Source: Cupriavidus sp. EM10
GTDB taxonomy: Bacteria > Pseudomonadota > Gammaproteobacteria > Burkholderiales > Burkholderiaceae
Assembly (NCBI RefSeq): GCF_018729255.1
Contig: NZ_CP076060.1
Span: 2,170,001-2,234,000, forward strand
Direction: 5' to 3'
Length of the DNA: 64,000 nt
Position numbers and translations under genes: made by a program. Shown one piece after another: positions 50,258 to 60,579 of this stretch. Position 1 is the stretch's first letter, and every line of letters begins with the position of its first letter. The notes beneath the pieces are model-generated. The model did no database searches, was not told where the DNA came from, and saw only the letters and a program-made list of their open reading frames with translations.

Positions 50258-51925
50258 TCATTGCTGGCCATCCTCGTTCGCCATCTGCCGCAGCCGGAAG
50301 CGCTGCAGCTTGCCGGTCTCGGTGCGAGGCAACGCGGCCACGAACTCGATGCGGCGCGGATATTTGTAGGGTGCGATCTCGCGCTTGCAGTAGTCCTGCA
50401 GCACGGTACGCGTGGCTTCGGTGGCCGCCACGCCGGGGCGCAGCACCACGTAGGCAGTGACCACCTGGCCGCGCTCGGCGTCGGCGGCGCCCACCACGCC
50501 GCACTCGGCCACGAACTCGTGCTTCATCAGCGTGCCTTCCACCTCCGGGCCGGCGATGTTGTAGCCGGCCGAGATGATCATGTCGTCGGAGCGGGCCTGG
50601 TAGAAGTAGTAGCCGTCCGCGTCGGCCATGAAGGTATCGCCGGGCAGGTTCCAGCCCTCGCGCACATAGGCTTCCTGGCGCGGATCGTCGAGGTAGCGGC
50701 AGCCGGTGGGGCCGCGCACGGCCAGCTTGCCCACCGTGCCGGGCGGCACGGGCTGCATGTTGTCGTCGACGATGCGCGCCTCGTAGCCGGGCACCACGCG
50801 GCCCACCGCCCCGGGCCGCACGTCGGCCCCGGCGCTGGACACGAAGATATGCATCATCTCGGTGCCACCCAGCCCGTCGGTCATCTCGATGCCGGTGGCA
50901 GCCCTCCACGCCTGGCGCGTGGCGTCGGGCAGCGCTTCGCCGGCCGACACACTCTTCTTCAGGCTGCCGATATCGAAGTTCTTCGCCAGCGTGGCCATCT
51001 GCCGATAGAACGTGGGCGCCGTGAAGACGATGGTGGCGCGATGGTCCTGGATCAGCTTGAGCAGGGTCTCCGGCGTCAGCTTCTCGGCCAGCGCCGTGCT
51101 GGCGCCGATGCGCAGCGGGAAACACAGCATGCCGCCCAGCCCGAACGTAAACGCAATGGGCGGCGTGCCGCAGAACACGTCGTCCGGCGTGGGCTTCAGC
51201 ACGTGACGCGGGAACAGGTCGCACATCGCCAGCACATCGCGATGAAAATGCACGGTGCCCTTGGGCTGGCCCGTGGTGCCGCTCGTGAACGCGATCAGGC
51301 AGATATCGTCGGTGGCGGTGTCGCAGGCGGCGAAGGTGTCCGGCTTGCCGTCCATGGCTGCTTCCAGCGAATCAGCCCCACTGCCATTGAAATAGCGCAC
51401 CGTGGCCAGCGTCGGGCAGTAATGTTCGCCTCCGGCGCGCTGGTTGGCGTCTAGCTCCTCGCGCAGCCTGGCATCGCACAGGGCCGCAGAAACCTGCGCC
51501 TTGTCGATGATCTGCCGCAGCTCCTTGGCGCGCAGCAGCGGCATGGTCGGCACCGCGATCAGCCCCGCCTTGACCGTGGCCAGCCAACTTGCCGCCATCA
51601 TCAGGTTGTTCGGCCCGCGCAGCAGCACCCGGTTGCCCGGCACCAGCTTCATGTCTTCCACCAGCACATGGGCGATGCGGCTGACCAGCGCCGCCAGTTG
51701 CGCATAGCTCACCGTCTCGATGCGGCCATCGCGCTCGTGGCGCACGGCCACGCGCTGGCCGTTGCCTTCCGATACGTGGCGATCCACCAGTTCCACGGCC
51801 GCGTTCAGCCGTGCCGGGTAGCGCGTGTCGTCGTTGAAGGCGAACACCGGCCACGTGTCACGGGGCGGCAAGCGATCCTGCGCAAAGGTGTCGACGTGAG
51901 ACGTGGCGACATTGGGGGCGACCAT
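50258..51925 (-). CDS. Acyl-CoA synthetase, likely 2-aminobenzoate (or benzoate)--CoA ligase
   Basis: 555 residues, AMP-forming adenylate family. ATP loop [21 protein letters not shown], motif [33 protein letters not shown], and the C-terminal Lys in [14 protein letters not shown]. The [22 protein letters not shown] and [13 protein letters not shown] wording belongs to the aryl-CoA ligase group (benzoate and 2-aminobenzoate ligases). It would start the pathway by making 2-aminobenzoyl-CoA. Benzoate or another aromatic acid is possible, since sequence alone cannot separate them. Confidence 0.82.
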   Translation of the reverse strand: MVAPNVATSHVDTFAQDRLPPRDTWPVFAFNDDTRYPARLNAAVELVDRHVSEGNGQRVAVRHERDGRIETVSYAQLAALVSRIAHVLVEDMKLVPGNRVLLRGPNNLMMAASWLATVKAGLIAVPTMPLLRAKELRQIIDKAQVSAALCDARLREELDANQRAGGEHYCPTLATVRYFNGSGADSLEAAMDGKPDTFAACDTATDDICLIAFTSGTTGQPKGTVHFHRDVLAMCDLFPRHVLKPTPDDVFCGTPPIAFTFGLGGMLCFPLRIGASTALAEKLTPETLLKLIQDHRATIVFTAPTFYRQMATLAKNFDIGSLKKSVSAGEALPDATRQAWRAATGIEMTDGLGGTEMMHIFVSSAGADVRPGAVGRVVPGYEARIVDDNMQPVPPGTVGKLAVRGPTGCRYLDDPRQEAYVREGWNLPGDTFMADADGYYFYQARSDDMIISAGYNIAGPEVEGTLMKHEFVAECGVVGAADAERGQVVTAYVVLRPGVAATEATRTVLQDYCKREIAPYKYPRRIEFVAALPRTETGKLQRFRLRQMANEDGQQ

Positions 51926-51970
51926 GCTTGTCTCCTGTTCCTGTTTCCGGTGGGATTCGGGTTCGATGCG

Positions 51971-53143
51971 TCAGGCCTGTCGCGCCGCAAGCGTCTCGCG
52001 CGCGATGATCAGCTTCTGCACTTCGGTGGCGCCCTCGTAGATGCGCAGCGAGCGGATTTCCCGGTACAGGCTTTCCACGCGAGTGCCCACCTTGACGCCG
52101 AGGCCGCCGAACATTTGCACGGCGCGGTCGATCACCTGCTGCGCGTTCTCGGTGGCCACCATCTTGGCCATGGCCGCCTCGCGCGTGGTGCGCTGCTGGC
52201 GCACGTCGCGCTGCCAGGCGGCGCGGTAGGTCAACAGCGCGGCGGCGTCGATGGACGTAGCCATTTCGCCAATTGCGGCCTGCGTCAGTTGCAGGTCGGC
52301 CAGTACGCCGCCGAACATGGGCCGCGACGTGGCACGCGCCAGCGCGTCGTCCAGTGCCGCGCGGCCAAAGCCCAGCGCGGCCGCCGCCACCGATGCGCGG
52401 AAGATGTCCAGCGTCATCATCGCCACCTTGAAGCCCTGCCCCGACTCGCCGAGCCGGTTGCCCACCGGCACGCGGCAGCCGTCGAAGCGCAGCGTGGCCA
52501 GCGGATGCGGGGCAATCACGTCGATGCGCTCGGCAATCGACAGGCCCGGCGCATCGGCATCGACCACGAACGCCGTGATGCCGCGCGCCCCGGGCGCCTC
52601 GCCGGTCCGCGCGAATACGCAGTAGAAGTCGGCGATGCCGCCGTTCGAAATCCACGTCTTGGCGCCGTCCAGCGCGTAGTGGCTGCCGTCATCGGACAAC
52701 CGCGCGCTGCACTGCATCGCCGCCACATCGGACCCGGCCTCGGGCTCGGACAACGCGAACGCGGCAATCGCCTCGCCCCGGGCCACGCGCGGCAAGTAGC
52801 GCTCGCGCACGGCATCGGAGCCAGCCAGCGTGATCGCGCCCGAGCCCAGGCCCTGCATCGCGAAGGCAAAGTCGGCCAGGCCGTCGTGGCGCGCCAGCGT
52901 CTCGCGCAGCAGGCACAGCGCGCGCGAGTCCAGTGCCGGCAGGGCGCCCCCGAAAGCCGCCGGCACGCAGTAGCGCAGCCAGCCTGACTGGCCCAGCTGG
53001 CGCACCAGCGCCCGGCAGGCCGCGTCGGCATCGTGATGGTCGATATCGCGCAGATGCTCGGCGCACCAGCCATCGAGTTTGCTTTCGAGCTGGCGGTGCG
53101 CGTCGTCGAAGAACGGCAGGTCGAGATAGGTCTTGTCGCTCAT
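51971..53143 (-). CDS. Acyl-CoA dehydrogenase
   Basis: 390 residues, typical length. N-terminal helical domain, middle beta domain with [30 protein letters not shown], and C-terminal domain with [34 protein letters not shown], whose Glu in YEGATE is at the place of the catalytic base of medium-chain acyl-CoA dehydrogenases. FAD enzyme for alpha,beta-dehydrogenation of a CoA thioester, here probably a ring or ring-opened aminobenzoate intermediate. Stop and start of neighbours are 9-45 bases away. Confidence 0.9.
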   Translation of the reverse strand: MSDKTYLDLPFFDDAHRQLESKLDGWCAEHLRDIDHHDADAACRALVRQLGQSGWLRYCVPAAFGGALPALDSRALCLLRETLARHDGLADFAFAMQGLGSGAITLAGSDAVRERYLPRVARGEAIAAFALSEPEAGSDVAAMQCSARLSDDGSHYALDGAKTWISNGGIADFYCVFARTGEAPGARGITAFVVDADAPGLSIAERIDVIAPHPLATLRFDGCRVPVGNRLGESGQGFKVAMMTLDIFRASVAAAALGFGRAALDDALARATSRPMFGGVLADLQLTQAAIGEMATSIDAAALLTYRAAWQRDVRQQRTTREAAMAKMVATENAQQVIDRAVQMFGGLGVKVGTRVESLYREIRSLRIYEGATEVQKLIIARETLAARQA

Positions 53144-53152
53144 GCCGGCTCC

Positions 53153-54004
53153 TCAGTCGCCTTCGAACACGGGTTTCTGCTTGGCCACGAAGGCATCGTA
53201 GGCCCGCCGGAAGTCTCGCGTCTGCATGCAGATGGCCTGGGCCTCTGCCTCGGCCTCGATGGCCTCGTCCACCCCCATGTTCCATTCCTGGTGCAGCAGC
53301 TTCTTGGTCACGCCATGCGCGAAGGTGGGGCCCGCCGCGATCTGGGCCGCCAGCGCCTGCGCCTCGGCCAGCACGGCTTCCGACGGATGCAGCGCGTTGT
53401 AGAAGCCCCATTGCAGGCCCTCGTCGGCGGACATCGAGCGGCCCGTATAGAGCAGTTCGCTGGCGCGCCCCTGCCCGATCATGCGCGGCAGCAGCGTGCA
53501 GGCGCCCATGTCGGCGCCGGCCAGGCCCACGCGCACGAACAGGAAGGCGGCCTTGGCCTGCGGGGTGCCGAGACGCATGTCCGAGGCCAGCGCCATCATG
53601 GCGCCCGCGCCGGCGCAGATGCCGTCCACGGCGCTGATCACCGGCTGCGGGCAGGCGCGCATCGCCTTGACCAGGTCGCCGGTCATGCGCGTGAAGTCGA
53701 GCAGTTCGGGCATCGACATGCGCGTCAGCGGCCCGATGATCTCGTGGACGTCGCCGCCCGAGCAGTAGTTGCCGCCTGCGCCGGTGATGACCACGGCCTT
53801 GATGTCCGTGGCGTAGCACAGCCCGCGGAACAGGTCGCGCAGTTCGGCGTAGGAATCGAAAGTCAGCGGATTCTTGCGCTCGGGCCGGTTCAGCGTGATC
53901 GTGGCGACCTTGCCATCGGCCGATACGGACCACAGGAAGTGCTTCGGCTGGTAGTCGGCAAAGGCGCGCTTGTGGTGGCGCATGTCCAGTGCAATGTCGG
54001 TCAT
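53153..54004 (-). CDS. Enoyl-CoA hydratase/isomerase family protein
   Basis: 283 residues from ATG 54004 ([12 protein letters not shown]). Crotonase fold: [20 protein letters not shown], oxyanion-hole region [14 protein letters not shown], and second oxyanion loop [14 protein letters not shown] with [19 protein letters not shown]. In the related pathway a hydratase/hydrolase-type enzyme acts on the ring intermediate after monooxygenation. An in-frame extension into the repeat region to 54082 is rejected. Ends 9 bases before the acyl-CoA dehydrogenase. Confidence 0.88.
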   Translation of the reverse strand: MTDIALDMRHHKRAFADYQPKHFLWSVSADGKVATITLNRPERKNPLTFDSYAELRDLFRGLCYATDIKAVVITGAGGNYCSGGDVHEIIGPLTRMSMPELLDFTRMTGDLVKAMRACPQPVISAVDGICAGAGAMMALASDMRLGTPQAKAAFLFVRVGLAGADMGACTLLPRMIGQGRASELLYTGRSMSADEGLQWGFYNALHPSEAVLAEAQALAAQIAAGPTFAHGVTKKLLHQEWNMGVDEAIEAEAEAQAICMQTRDFRRAYDAFVAKQKPVFEGD

Positions 54005-54030
54005 CGGTTGTCTCGCTCCAGTATGTGTTC

Positions 54031-54070
54031 TCCCCTCTCCCGCTTGCGGGAGAGGGGTCGGGGTGAGGGT
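54031..54070 (+). repeat. REP-like palindromic element, copy 1
   Basis: Core ctctcccgcttgcgggagag flanked by a g-rich tail (tcggggtgagggt). The palindromic core forms a stable stem. It is paired with an inverted copy 40 bases away, in the gap between two genes of one operon. Confidence 0.75.
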
Positions 54071-54111
54071 GCGGCGGTGCAAATTTCTGTCTTCGCATCC
54101 TGGGCCGCTTT

Positions 54112-54151
54112 GCCCTCACCCCCGCCCCTCTCCCGCTTGCGGGAGAGGGGA
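54112..54151 (-). repeat. REP-like palindromic element, copy 2 (inverted)
   Basis: Same core ctctcccgcttgcgggagag, with the tail (gccctcacccccg) on the other side, so the two units face each other as a BIME-like pair. Extragenic elements of this sort can stabilise the upstream message or bind gyrase. Confidence 0.75.
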
Positions 54152-54169
54152 GCAAACCGTTGGCATCGC

Positions 54170-54970
54170 TCAGCCGGCCATCACTTCGCCGCCAGCCACG
54201 GGCACTGCCTGCCCGGTGATCGCCGACGCCGATGGGCGGCACAGCCAGGCCACGGCGTCGGCCACCTCGTCGGGCTGCACCAGGCGCCGCTGGGGGTTTC
54301 GCGCGGCCAGTTCGGCGCGGGCCTGCTCTTCGGTGCGGCCGGTCTTGCCGACGATATTGGCCACCGCGTCGCGCACGATGTCCGTCTCGGTATAGCCGGG
54401 GCACACCGCGTTCACGGTGATGCCCTTGGGCGCCAGTTCCAGGGCCAGTGCCCGGGTCAGGCCGATCACGCCATGCTTGGCCGCGCAGTAGGCGCTGACG
54501 TAGCCGTAGCCGATCAGCCCCGCCGTGCTCGCCACGTTGACGATGCGGCCCCAGCCCTGCTCCAGCATGCCGGGCAGCGCCGCCTGCGTGCACAGGAAGG
54601 TGCCGGTCAGGTTGACGTCGAGCATGCGCTGCCACAGCGCCAGGTCGGTCTTGCCGAACGGGGCGCTGTGGGCCTGGCCCGCGTTGTTGATCAGCAGCGT
54701 GATGGGCCCGCGCTCGCTGGTTGCCCGCGCAAAGGCGGCGGACACCTCGTCGGCATCGGTGATGTCGGCCGCCGCCGCGCCCAGCGCCGCACCGTCCACG
54801 GCCAGCGGCTCCAGTGCCTGCATCGCGGCATCCAGCACCGTGCAGTCGCGGCCCACCAGCGTCACGCTGGCACCCTCTTCGAGCAGCCGGCGGGCAATCG
54901 CGGCGCCGATGCCGCGTCCGCCGCCGGTGACCAGCGCATGGCGGCCTTGCATAGCCATCGCCATGGTCAT
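54170..54970 (-). CDS. Short-chain dehydrogenase, 3-hydroxyacyl-CoA dehydrogenase type
   Basis: 266 residues. [55 protein letters not shown] (Ser-Tyr-Lys) and C-terminal [10 protein letters not shown], a common end of SDRs. It should oxidise or reduce a hydroxy/keto CoA intermediate. ATG 54970 overlaps the stop of the fused monooxygenase gene (ATGA), showing translational coupling and choosing the start; the frame to 55306 is an artefact. Confidence 0.88.
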   Translation of the reverse strand: MTMAMAMQGRHALVTGGGRGIGAAIARRLLEEGASVTLVGRDCTVLDAAMQALEPLAVDGAALGAAAADITDADEVSAAFARATSERGPITLLINNAGQAHSAPFGKTDLALWQRMLDVNLTGTFLCTQAALPGMLEQGWGRIVNVASTAGLIGYGYVSAYCAAKHGVIGLTRALALELAPKGITVNAVCPGYTETDIVRDAVANIVGKTGRTEEQARAELAARNPQRRLVQPDEVADAVAWLCRPSASAITGQAVPVAGGEVMAG

Positions 54971-57342
54971 TTCCCCGGTTGCTGCGCGTACGAAGCCGCC
55001 CGCGCCAGGTTGGTTTCGAGTTGCCGCTTGCCGGCCACGTACTGCTTCGGCCACGTCACATCGCGGTAGCCCAGCCGCGCGGCCTCGTGCAGCGTCCAGG
55101 CCGGGTCGGCCAGGTGCGGGCGGGCGATCGCGCACAGGTCGGCGCGGCCCGCCGCCACGATGCTGTCGACGTGGTCGGCCTCGAAAATGGCGCCGACGGC
55201 AATCGTCGGAATACCGGCCTCGTTGCGGATGCGGTCGGCAAACGGCGTCTGGTACATCCGGCCGTAGACCGGCGCCTGGTCGGGACTGACCTGGCCGGAC
55301 GAACAATCGATCATGTCCGCGCCAGCGGCCTTGAAGGCCCGCGCGATCTCCACGGCATCGTCGGCCGTGATGCCGCCGTCGACCCAGTCGTGCGCCGAAA
55401 TCCGCACCGACATCGGCTTGTCCTGCGGCCAGACCGCGCGCACGGCGGCGAAGACCTCCAGCGGAAAGCGCAGCCGGTTGGCCAGCGAGCCGCCGTAGTC
55501 ATCAACGCGCACGTTGGTCAGCGGCGAGATAAAGCTCGACAGCAGGTAGCCGTGCGCGCAGTGTAGTTCCAGCCAGTCGAAGCCGGCCTCGGCAGCGCGC
55601 CGGGCGTTGGCGACGAAGTCGTCGCGCACGCGGTCCATGTCGGCGCGGGTCATTTCGCGCGGCACCTGCGACACGCCCGGCATATAGGGCAGCGCCGACG
55701 CCGATTCCAGCGGCCAGTTGCCGTCGGCCAGCGGATAGTCCATCTTCTCCCAGCCCAGCTGGGTCGATCCCTTGCGCCCGGCATGGCCCAGCTGCATGGC
55801 GATCTTTGCGTCGCTGTTTGCGTGGAAGAAGTCGACGATGCGCTTCCAGGCGTCGCGCTGGGCGTCGTTCCACAGCCCCGGGCAGCCCGGCGTGATGCGC
55901 GCGTCGGGCGACACGCAGGTCATCTCGGCCACCACCATGCCGGCGCCGCCCATGGCGCGCGAGCCCAGGTGCACCAGGTGAAAGTCGCCCGGCACGCCGT
56001 CTGTCGACGAGTACATGGCCATCGGGCTCACCACCACGCGGTTCTTCAGCGTGACGCCGCGCACCGTGAACGGCGTGAACATCGGCGGCAGGCCGACGTC
56101 GCCGCCAGCTGCGCGCAGCTTCAGTGTTTCCTGCGGCACGCCGGCCTGGCCGGCCAGCCATTGCTCGAAGCTGTCGACATAGCCCGCGTCGCGCACGCGC
56201 AGGTTCTCGTGCGAAATCCGCTGCGAACGCGTCAGCAGCGAGTAGGCGAACTGTTCGGGCGCCATGCCCGCGTAGCGCTCGACGTTCTCGAACCATTCGG
56301 TGGAGTTGCGCGCGGCGTTCTGGATCTTCAGCACCTCCACGCTGCGCGTGGCTTCGTAGCGCGTCAGCGCCTCGGGCACGCCATCCAGGCCGGCGGCGCG
56401 GTGCGCGCCGATCTCGTTGGCCAGGTCGATGGCGTCTTCCAGCGCCAGCTTGGTGCCCGATCCGATCGAGAAATGCGCGGTGTGTGCGGCATCTCCCATC
56501 AGCACCACGGGCACGCGGCGGCCATCGGCCAGCGTATTCCAGTGCACCCAGCGATGGCAGATCACGCGCGGAAAGCGGATCCAGTTGGCCGAGCCGCGCA
56601 AATGCGTGGCATTGCTGATCAGCTTGTGGCCATCCAGGTAGCGGGCGAAGAGCCGCTCGCAGTACGCCACGCCCTCTTCCTGACTCATCTCCTCGATGCC
56701 GGCCGCGCGCCAGACATTTTCTGGCGTTTCTACGATGAACGTCGACGTATCGTCGTCAAAACGGTAGGCGTGGGCCTGAAACCAGCCGTGCTCGGTCTTT
56801 TCGAAGGCGAACGTGAAAGCGTCGAACAGCTTGTGGGTGCCCAGCCAGACAAAGCGGCACTGGCGCGTGTCGATATCGGGCGCGAAGGTCTCGGCGTAGC
56901 GCGTGCGGATGCGGCTGTTGATGCCGTCGGAGGCAATCACCAGGTCGGCGTTGTACTGCTGCGCCAGGGCCTGGTCGTCGGTGGCGTCTGTCTCGAACAC
57001 CAGCTTCACGCCCAGCGCCTCGCAGCGCGCCTGCAGGATATTGAGCAGCCGCTTGCGGCCGATGCCGATAAAGCCGTGGCCGCCCGAGCGGATGGTGCGG
57101 CCGCCGATATGGATATCGATATCGTCCCAGTGGTTGAACGCCGCGTTGATCTCTGCCGCGCTCACAGGGTCGGCCTGCTTCAGGTTTTCCAGCGTGGCAT
57201 CGGAAAACACCACGCCCCAGCCAAAGGTGTCGTAGGGCCGGTTGCGCTCGACCACCACCACCTCGTTCGACGGGTCCTGCAGCTTCATCAGCAGGCCGAA
57301 GTACAGCCCTGCCGGGCCGCCACCAATACAGAGCACTCGCAT
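54967..57342 (-). CDS. Fused 2-aminobenzoyl-CoA monooxygenase/reductase type flavoenzyme
   Basis: 791 residues with two modules. Residues 1-390: FAD aromatic hydroxylase ([16 protein letters not shown], the GD motif [20 protein letters not shown]). Residues about 420-780: Old Yellow Enzyme type FMN oxidoreductase ([52 protein letters not shown]). This pairing is known from 2-aminobenzoyl-CoA monooxygenase/reductase of Azoarcus evansii, which hydroxylates and reduces the aromatic ring to a non-aromatic CoA ester; databases also name it salicylyl-CoA 5-hydroxylase. [10 protein letters not shown] at 57342 starts the family. First gene of the operon. Confidence 0.87.
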   Translation of the reverse strand: MRVLCIGGGPAGLYFGLLMKLQDPSNEVVVVERNRPYDTFGWGVVFSDATLENLKQADPVSAAEINAAFNHWDDIDIHIGGRTIRSGGHGFIGIGRKRLLNILQARCEALGVKLVFETDATDDQALAQQYNADLVIASDGINSRIRTRYAETFAPDIDTRQCRFVWLGTHKLFDAFTFAFEKTEHGWFQAHAYRFDDDTSTFIVETPENVWRAAGIEEMSQEEGVAYCERLFARYLDGHKLISNATHLRGSANWIRFPRVICHRWVHWNTLADGRRVPVVLMGDAAHTAHFSIGSGTKLALEDAIDLANEIGAHRAAGLDGVPEALTRYEATRSVEVLKIQNAARNSTEWFENVERYAGMAPEQFAYSLLTRSQRISHENLRVRDAGYVDSFEQWLAGQAGVPQETLKLRAAGGDVGLPPMFTPFTVRGVTLKNRVVVSPMAMYSSTDGVPGDFHLVHLGSRAMGGAGMVVAEMTCVSPDARITPGCPGLWNDAQRDAWKRIVDFFHANSDAKIAMQLGHAGRKGSTQLGWEKMDYPLADGNWPLESASALPYMPGVSQVPREMTRADMDRVRDDFVANARRAAEAGFDWLELHCAHGYLLSSFISPLTNVRVDDYGGSLANRLRFPLEVFAAVRAVWPQDKPMSVRISAHDWVDGGITADDAVEIARAFKAAGADMIDCSSGQVSPDQAPVYGRMYQTPFADRIRNEAGIPTIAVGAIFEADHVDSIVAAGRADLCAIARPHLADPAWTLHEAARLGYRDVTWPKQYVAGKRQLETNLARAASYAQQPGK

Positions 57343-57380
57343 CCGTCTGCCTCCTGCACGCCTATGGCGGACAACCACCG

Positions 57381-57428
57381 GCGTTCTACATCAGGGTTAA
57401 ATATTTTATGCTTAAAATATTAGAACGC
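57381..57428. promoter_or_regulatory. AT-rich palindromic operator candidate upstream of the aminobenzoyl-CoA operon
   Basis: Inner inverted repeat aatattttatgcttaaaatatt (57400-57421), nine paired bases each side of a four-base centre, framed by an outer perfect repeat gcgttcta (57381-57388) / tagaacgc (57421-57428). It stands about 58-86 bases before the monooxygenase start, where a promoter is expected. Its form resembles MarR- or TetR-family operators. No regulator gene is adjacent. Confidence 0.6.
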
Positions 57429-57518
57429 TGGACGATCACTGGCAAGAACAATTTTAGGCGGCGCGCGGCGCAGGCCCTCGCCTGCCGATGCAGGAAAAGG
57501 GCCGTTGCATCACATCTA

Positions 57519-59408
57519 TCAGCCGAGGGCGGCTTTGACCTGCTCCAGGGCGGTTGGGTCTTCGATGGTGGTCAGGTCGCCCGGATCGCGTCCTTCCGCC
57601 ACAGCCTGGATGGCCCGCCGCAGCAGCTTGCCGGAACGTGTCTTTGGCAGCGCGTTGACGAAAAACACGCGCGCCGGCCGCGCCACTGCGCCCAGTTGCT
57701 GCTCCACGGTCTTCATCAGTTCGCCTTCGAAGATCAGGCGGTCTTCATCGGTGCCGGTCCGGCTGGCATCGCGGGCAATGCAGAAGCCCAGCGCCACCTG
57801 CCCCTTCAGCGCGTCCTGCACGCCCACCACGGCCACTTCGGCCACGCCCGGGTGCGACGACAGGCTTTCCTCGATTTCGCGCGTCCCCAGCCGATGGCCG
57901 GCCACGTTGATCACATCGTCGGTCCGGCCCAGGATGAAGACGTAGCCGTCTTCGTCGCGCACGCCCCAGTCGAATGTCGAATAGCACTGCCGGTTCGGCA
58001 CCGCCGACCAGTACGTGCGCACGAAGCGGTCATCGTCGCCCCAGACCGTGGTCATGCAGCCGGGCGGCAGCGGGTAGTCGATGGCCACCACGCCCTTCTG
58101 GTTCGGCGGACATTCCTCGCCGGTCACCTCGTCGACGATGCGCAGGTCATAGCCATAGGCCGGCACGCCTGGCGAGCCGAGCTTGGCAGGCAAGGCCTCG
58201 ACGCCGCGCTGGATCGCGATGATCGGCCAGCCCGACTCGGTCTGCCAGTAGTTGTCGACCACCGGCTTGCCGATGCCATCCTGGATCCAGCGCGCCGTGG
58301 GCTCGTCCAGCGGCTCGCCCGCCAGGAACAGCAGCCGCATGCTGGACAGGTCGTACTGGCGCAGCAGCGCCGGGTCCTGCTTCTTGAGCACGCGGATGGC
58401 CGTGGGCGCGCTGAACATGATGTTCACGCCATGCCGCTCGACGATCTTCCACAGGATGCCGCCGTCGGGACGGATCGGCGTGCCTTCGTACATCACCGTC
58501 GTCATGCCGGCCAGCAGCGGCGCGTAGACGATATAGCTGTGGCCCACCACCCACCCCACGTCGGACGCCGTGAACATGGTGTCGCCGGGCTTGCCGCAGA
58601 AGATGTAGGCCATCGACGTGGCCAGCGCCACCGCGTAGCCGCCGGTATCGCGCTGCACGCCCTTGGGCTTGCCCGTGGTGCCCGAGGTGTACAGCACGTA
58701 CGATGGCTCGCTCGATTCCAGCCACACGCAGGGCACCTGCTGGCCGGCCATCCTGTCGCGCCATGCGGCGTAGTCCTCGTCGCGGCCGGCCGTGCGCGGC
58801 ATGTCGGCCAGCTTGCGGTCCACCAGCAGCACCTTGTCCGGATGATGGCCGGCCAGGCGGATCGCCTCGTCCAGCAGCGGCTTGTACGGCACCACCTTGC
58901 CGGCGCGCGACCCCGCGTCGGCGCTGACGATCACCCTGGGCTTCGCATCGTCGATCCGCGCCGCCAGGCTGACCGAGGCAAACCCGCCGAACACCACAGA
59001 ATGCACGGCGCCGATACGCGTGCAGGCCAGCATCGCGAACATCGCCTCGGGGATCATCGGCATGTAGACCAGCACGCGGTCGCCGCGCTGCACGCCCAGC
59101 GCCTGCAGCGTGGCCGCCATGCGGTTCACCTCGTCGTGCAGCTGGCGATACGTGTAGACCCGTTCCGAATCGGTCTCGGTCGACACGTAGACCAGCGCGC
59201 GCTGGTCGGCCCGCTCGGCCAGATGGCGATCGATGGCGTTATGGCAGATGTTGGTGCGCCCGCCCACGAACCAGCGCGCGAACGGCGGATGGCTGTCGTC
59301 GAGCACGCGGTCGAACGGGGTTTCCCAATCGATGCGCGCGGCCTGTTCGGCCCAGAATCCGGCCTTGTCGGACAGGGAACGCGCGTGCAGGGCACGGCTT
59401 GCCGTCAT
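57519..59408 (-). CDS. prpE: Propionyl-CoA synthetase / acetyl-CoA synthetase family
   Basis: 629 residues. Acetyl/propionyl-CoA synthetase of the AMP-forming family: ATP loop SYVLYTSGTTGKPKGVQRDT, DNYWQTESGWPII (A5 region; the Trp after Ser-Gly is typical of PrpE), GRTDDVINVAGHRLGTREIE, and the acetylatable Lys in LPKTRSGKLLRRAIQ. It activates propionate or acetate. Start MTASRALHARSLSDKAGF at 59408; N-terminal FWAEQAARIDWETPFDRVLD is family-typical. Lies upstream of the aminobenzoyl-CoA operon on the same strand but separated by 176 bases with its own operator. Confidence 0.9.
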   Translation of the reverse strand: MTASRALHARSLSDKAGFWAEQAARIDWETPFDRVLDDSHPPFARWFVGGRTNICHNAIDRHLAERADQRALVYVSTETDSERVYTYRQLHDEVNRMAATLQALGVQRGDRVLVYMPMIPEAMFAMLACTRIGAVHSVVFGGFASVSLAARIDDAKPRVIVSADAGSRAGKVVPYKPLLDEAIRLAGHHPDKVLLVDRKLADMPRTAGRDEDYAAWRDRMAGQQVPCVWLESSEPSYVLYTSGTTGKPKGVQRDTGGYAVALATSMAYIFCGKPGDTMFTASDVGWVVGHSYIVYAPLLAGMTTVMYEGTPIRPDGGILWKIVERHGVNIMFSAPTAIRVLKKQDPALLRQYDLSSMRLLFLAGEPLDEPTARWIQDGIGKPVVDNYWQTESGWPIIAIQRGVEALPAKLGSPGVPAYGYDLRIVDEVTGEECPPNQKGVVAIDYPLPPGCMTTVWGDDDRFVRTYWSAVPNRQCYSTFDWGVRDEDGYVFILGRTDDVINVAGHRLGTREIEESLSSHPGVAEVAVVGVQDALKGQVALGFCIARDASRTGTDEDRLIFEGELMKTVEQQLGAVARPARVFFVNALPKTRSGKLLRRAIQAVAEGRDPGDLTTIEDPTALEQVKAALG

Positions 59409-59491
59409 GATGTCTCCTCCGCTTGTCATTTGTCGTAATGCGGTGCGGATGGCTTCGGCCGGCCTGAGGTGACTGGATTACCGCGCGGCGC

Positions 59492-60451
59492 CTACTTCCT
59501 GCATCGCGCGGGGTCCTGCACCACCTGGGCACGGATACCGGCCATCTTTTCTGGAGAATCTACCATGACGGCGTCGAGCCCCAGTCGTTTGGCCTCGCAG
59601 TAGGCGTCCTGGTCGTTGACGCCAAAGGCCACCAGGTTCGACGGTGACTTGCCACGATAGCAATTCACCGAATCTCTGGTCCAGAACACGGCGCTCACCG
59701 GCGAGCGGCCTTCCCCCAGCGTGAACTGCTCCACCACTTCCACGTTCCGGCGTAATTCGAAGCCCGCCCATGTGCCCGACGCCGGCGGCGTGCCGCAAGC
59801 CTGGCCAAGCGTGGCGTTCACCAGCCGGTTGCGCGTCGCGTCGCGCGACTCGAACAGACGGGCCCGGGGCCATGCGCCGAAGGTGCGCTGGAAATCGGCC
59901 TCGGTCGAGTAGATCAGCGCGCGGCCCCAGGCATCTTCCGAGGTCAGCACTTGGGCCACGGCGAACGTCAGCGGCGCGGCCGGCATCGATTTCATGTCGA
60001 GCACGACGGGGACGTCGGCGGGAATCGCGCGCAGGGCATCGCGCAGCGTCGGGATACCCACCGGCTGGCCGCGATAGGGATATCGCTTGAGGCCATCGGA
60101 ACCTGTCTGGACAAAATGCCAGCCCGCATTGAGTTGGGCCAGCGCGGCGGCGGTCAGGTCGGCCACCTTGCCGCTGCCATTGGTCAGCGCGCCCAGCGAG
60201 GCCGGCCAATACAACACCGGCACGCCATCGGCACTGAGCTGGACCGACAGCCAGACCATGTCCGCGCGCTGGGCCAGCGCCGCCTCGATGGCAATCAGCG
60301 TGTTTTCAGGACGATCGGCGGTGCCGGCACGATGGGCAATCAGCTTGGGCGCGGGAAACTCGGGATTTGTATCGGAGCGCTCGGTATCGCACGACGTACC
60401 GAGGCAGGCCGCGGCCAGCGGCAGGATGGACAGGGTTCGAATAAGAGACAT
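59492..60451 (-). CDS. Glycerophosphodiester phosphodiesterase-like protein with degenerate active site
   Basis: 319 residues with an N-terminal signal or lipoprotein-like leader (LPLAAACLGTSCDTERS). The start of the GDPD barrel is kept (KLIAHRAGTADRPENTLIAIEAAL), but where typical enzymes have a Glu-x-Asp metal pair and a catalytic His-Asp, this protein has WLS and YWP (MVWLSVQLSADGVPVLYWP). The later Glu that binds metal is Asp (VVLDMKS). The protein may be inactive or have another role. It starts about 128 bases before the mltD stop region on the same strand. Confidence 0.65.
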   Translation of the reverse strand: MSLIRTLSILPLAAACLGTSCDTERSDTNPEFPAPKLIAHRAGTADRPENTLIAIEAALAQRADMVWLSVQLSADGVPVLYWPASLGALTNGSGKVADLTAAALAQLNAGWHFVQTGSDGLKRYPYRGQPVGIPTLRDALRAIPADVPVVLDMKSMPAAPLTFAVAQVLTSEDAWGRALIYSTEADFQRTFGAWPRARLFESRDATRNRLVNATLGQACGTPPASGTWAGFELRRNVEVVEQFTLGEGRSPVSAVFWTRDSVNCYRGKSPSNLVAFGVNDQDAYCEAKRLGLDAVMVDSPEKMAGIRAQVVQDPARCRK

Positions 60452-60545
60452 GGGCGGGCTGACACCTTGAGGAAAAGCGTCACTTTGGTCGCCCCGGACC
60501 CGTGCGGTCGTTGACGGCTGTCAAGCCGGCGACCACTCTAAAAAA

Positions 60546-60568
60546 CGCCCCGCAACGTCGGCGGGGCG
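60546..60568 (-). terminator. mltD terminator
   Basis: Stem cgccccgc/gcggggcg with an aacgtcg loop; the minus strand continues into TTTTTT (60545-60540). It directly follows the mltD stop. Confidence 0.8.
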
Positions 60569-60579
60569 GATATCACAGA

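Noticed and set aside
54031..54151. CRISPR array
   Set aside because: Only two palindromic copies in opposite orientation without regular spacers; fits REP elements.
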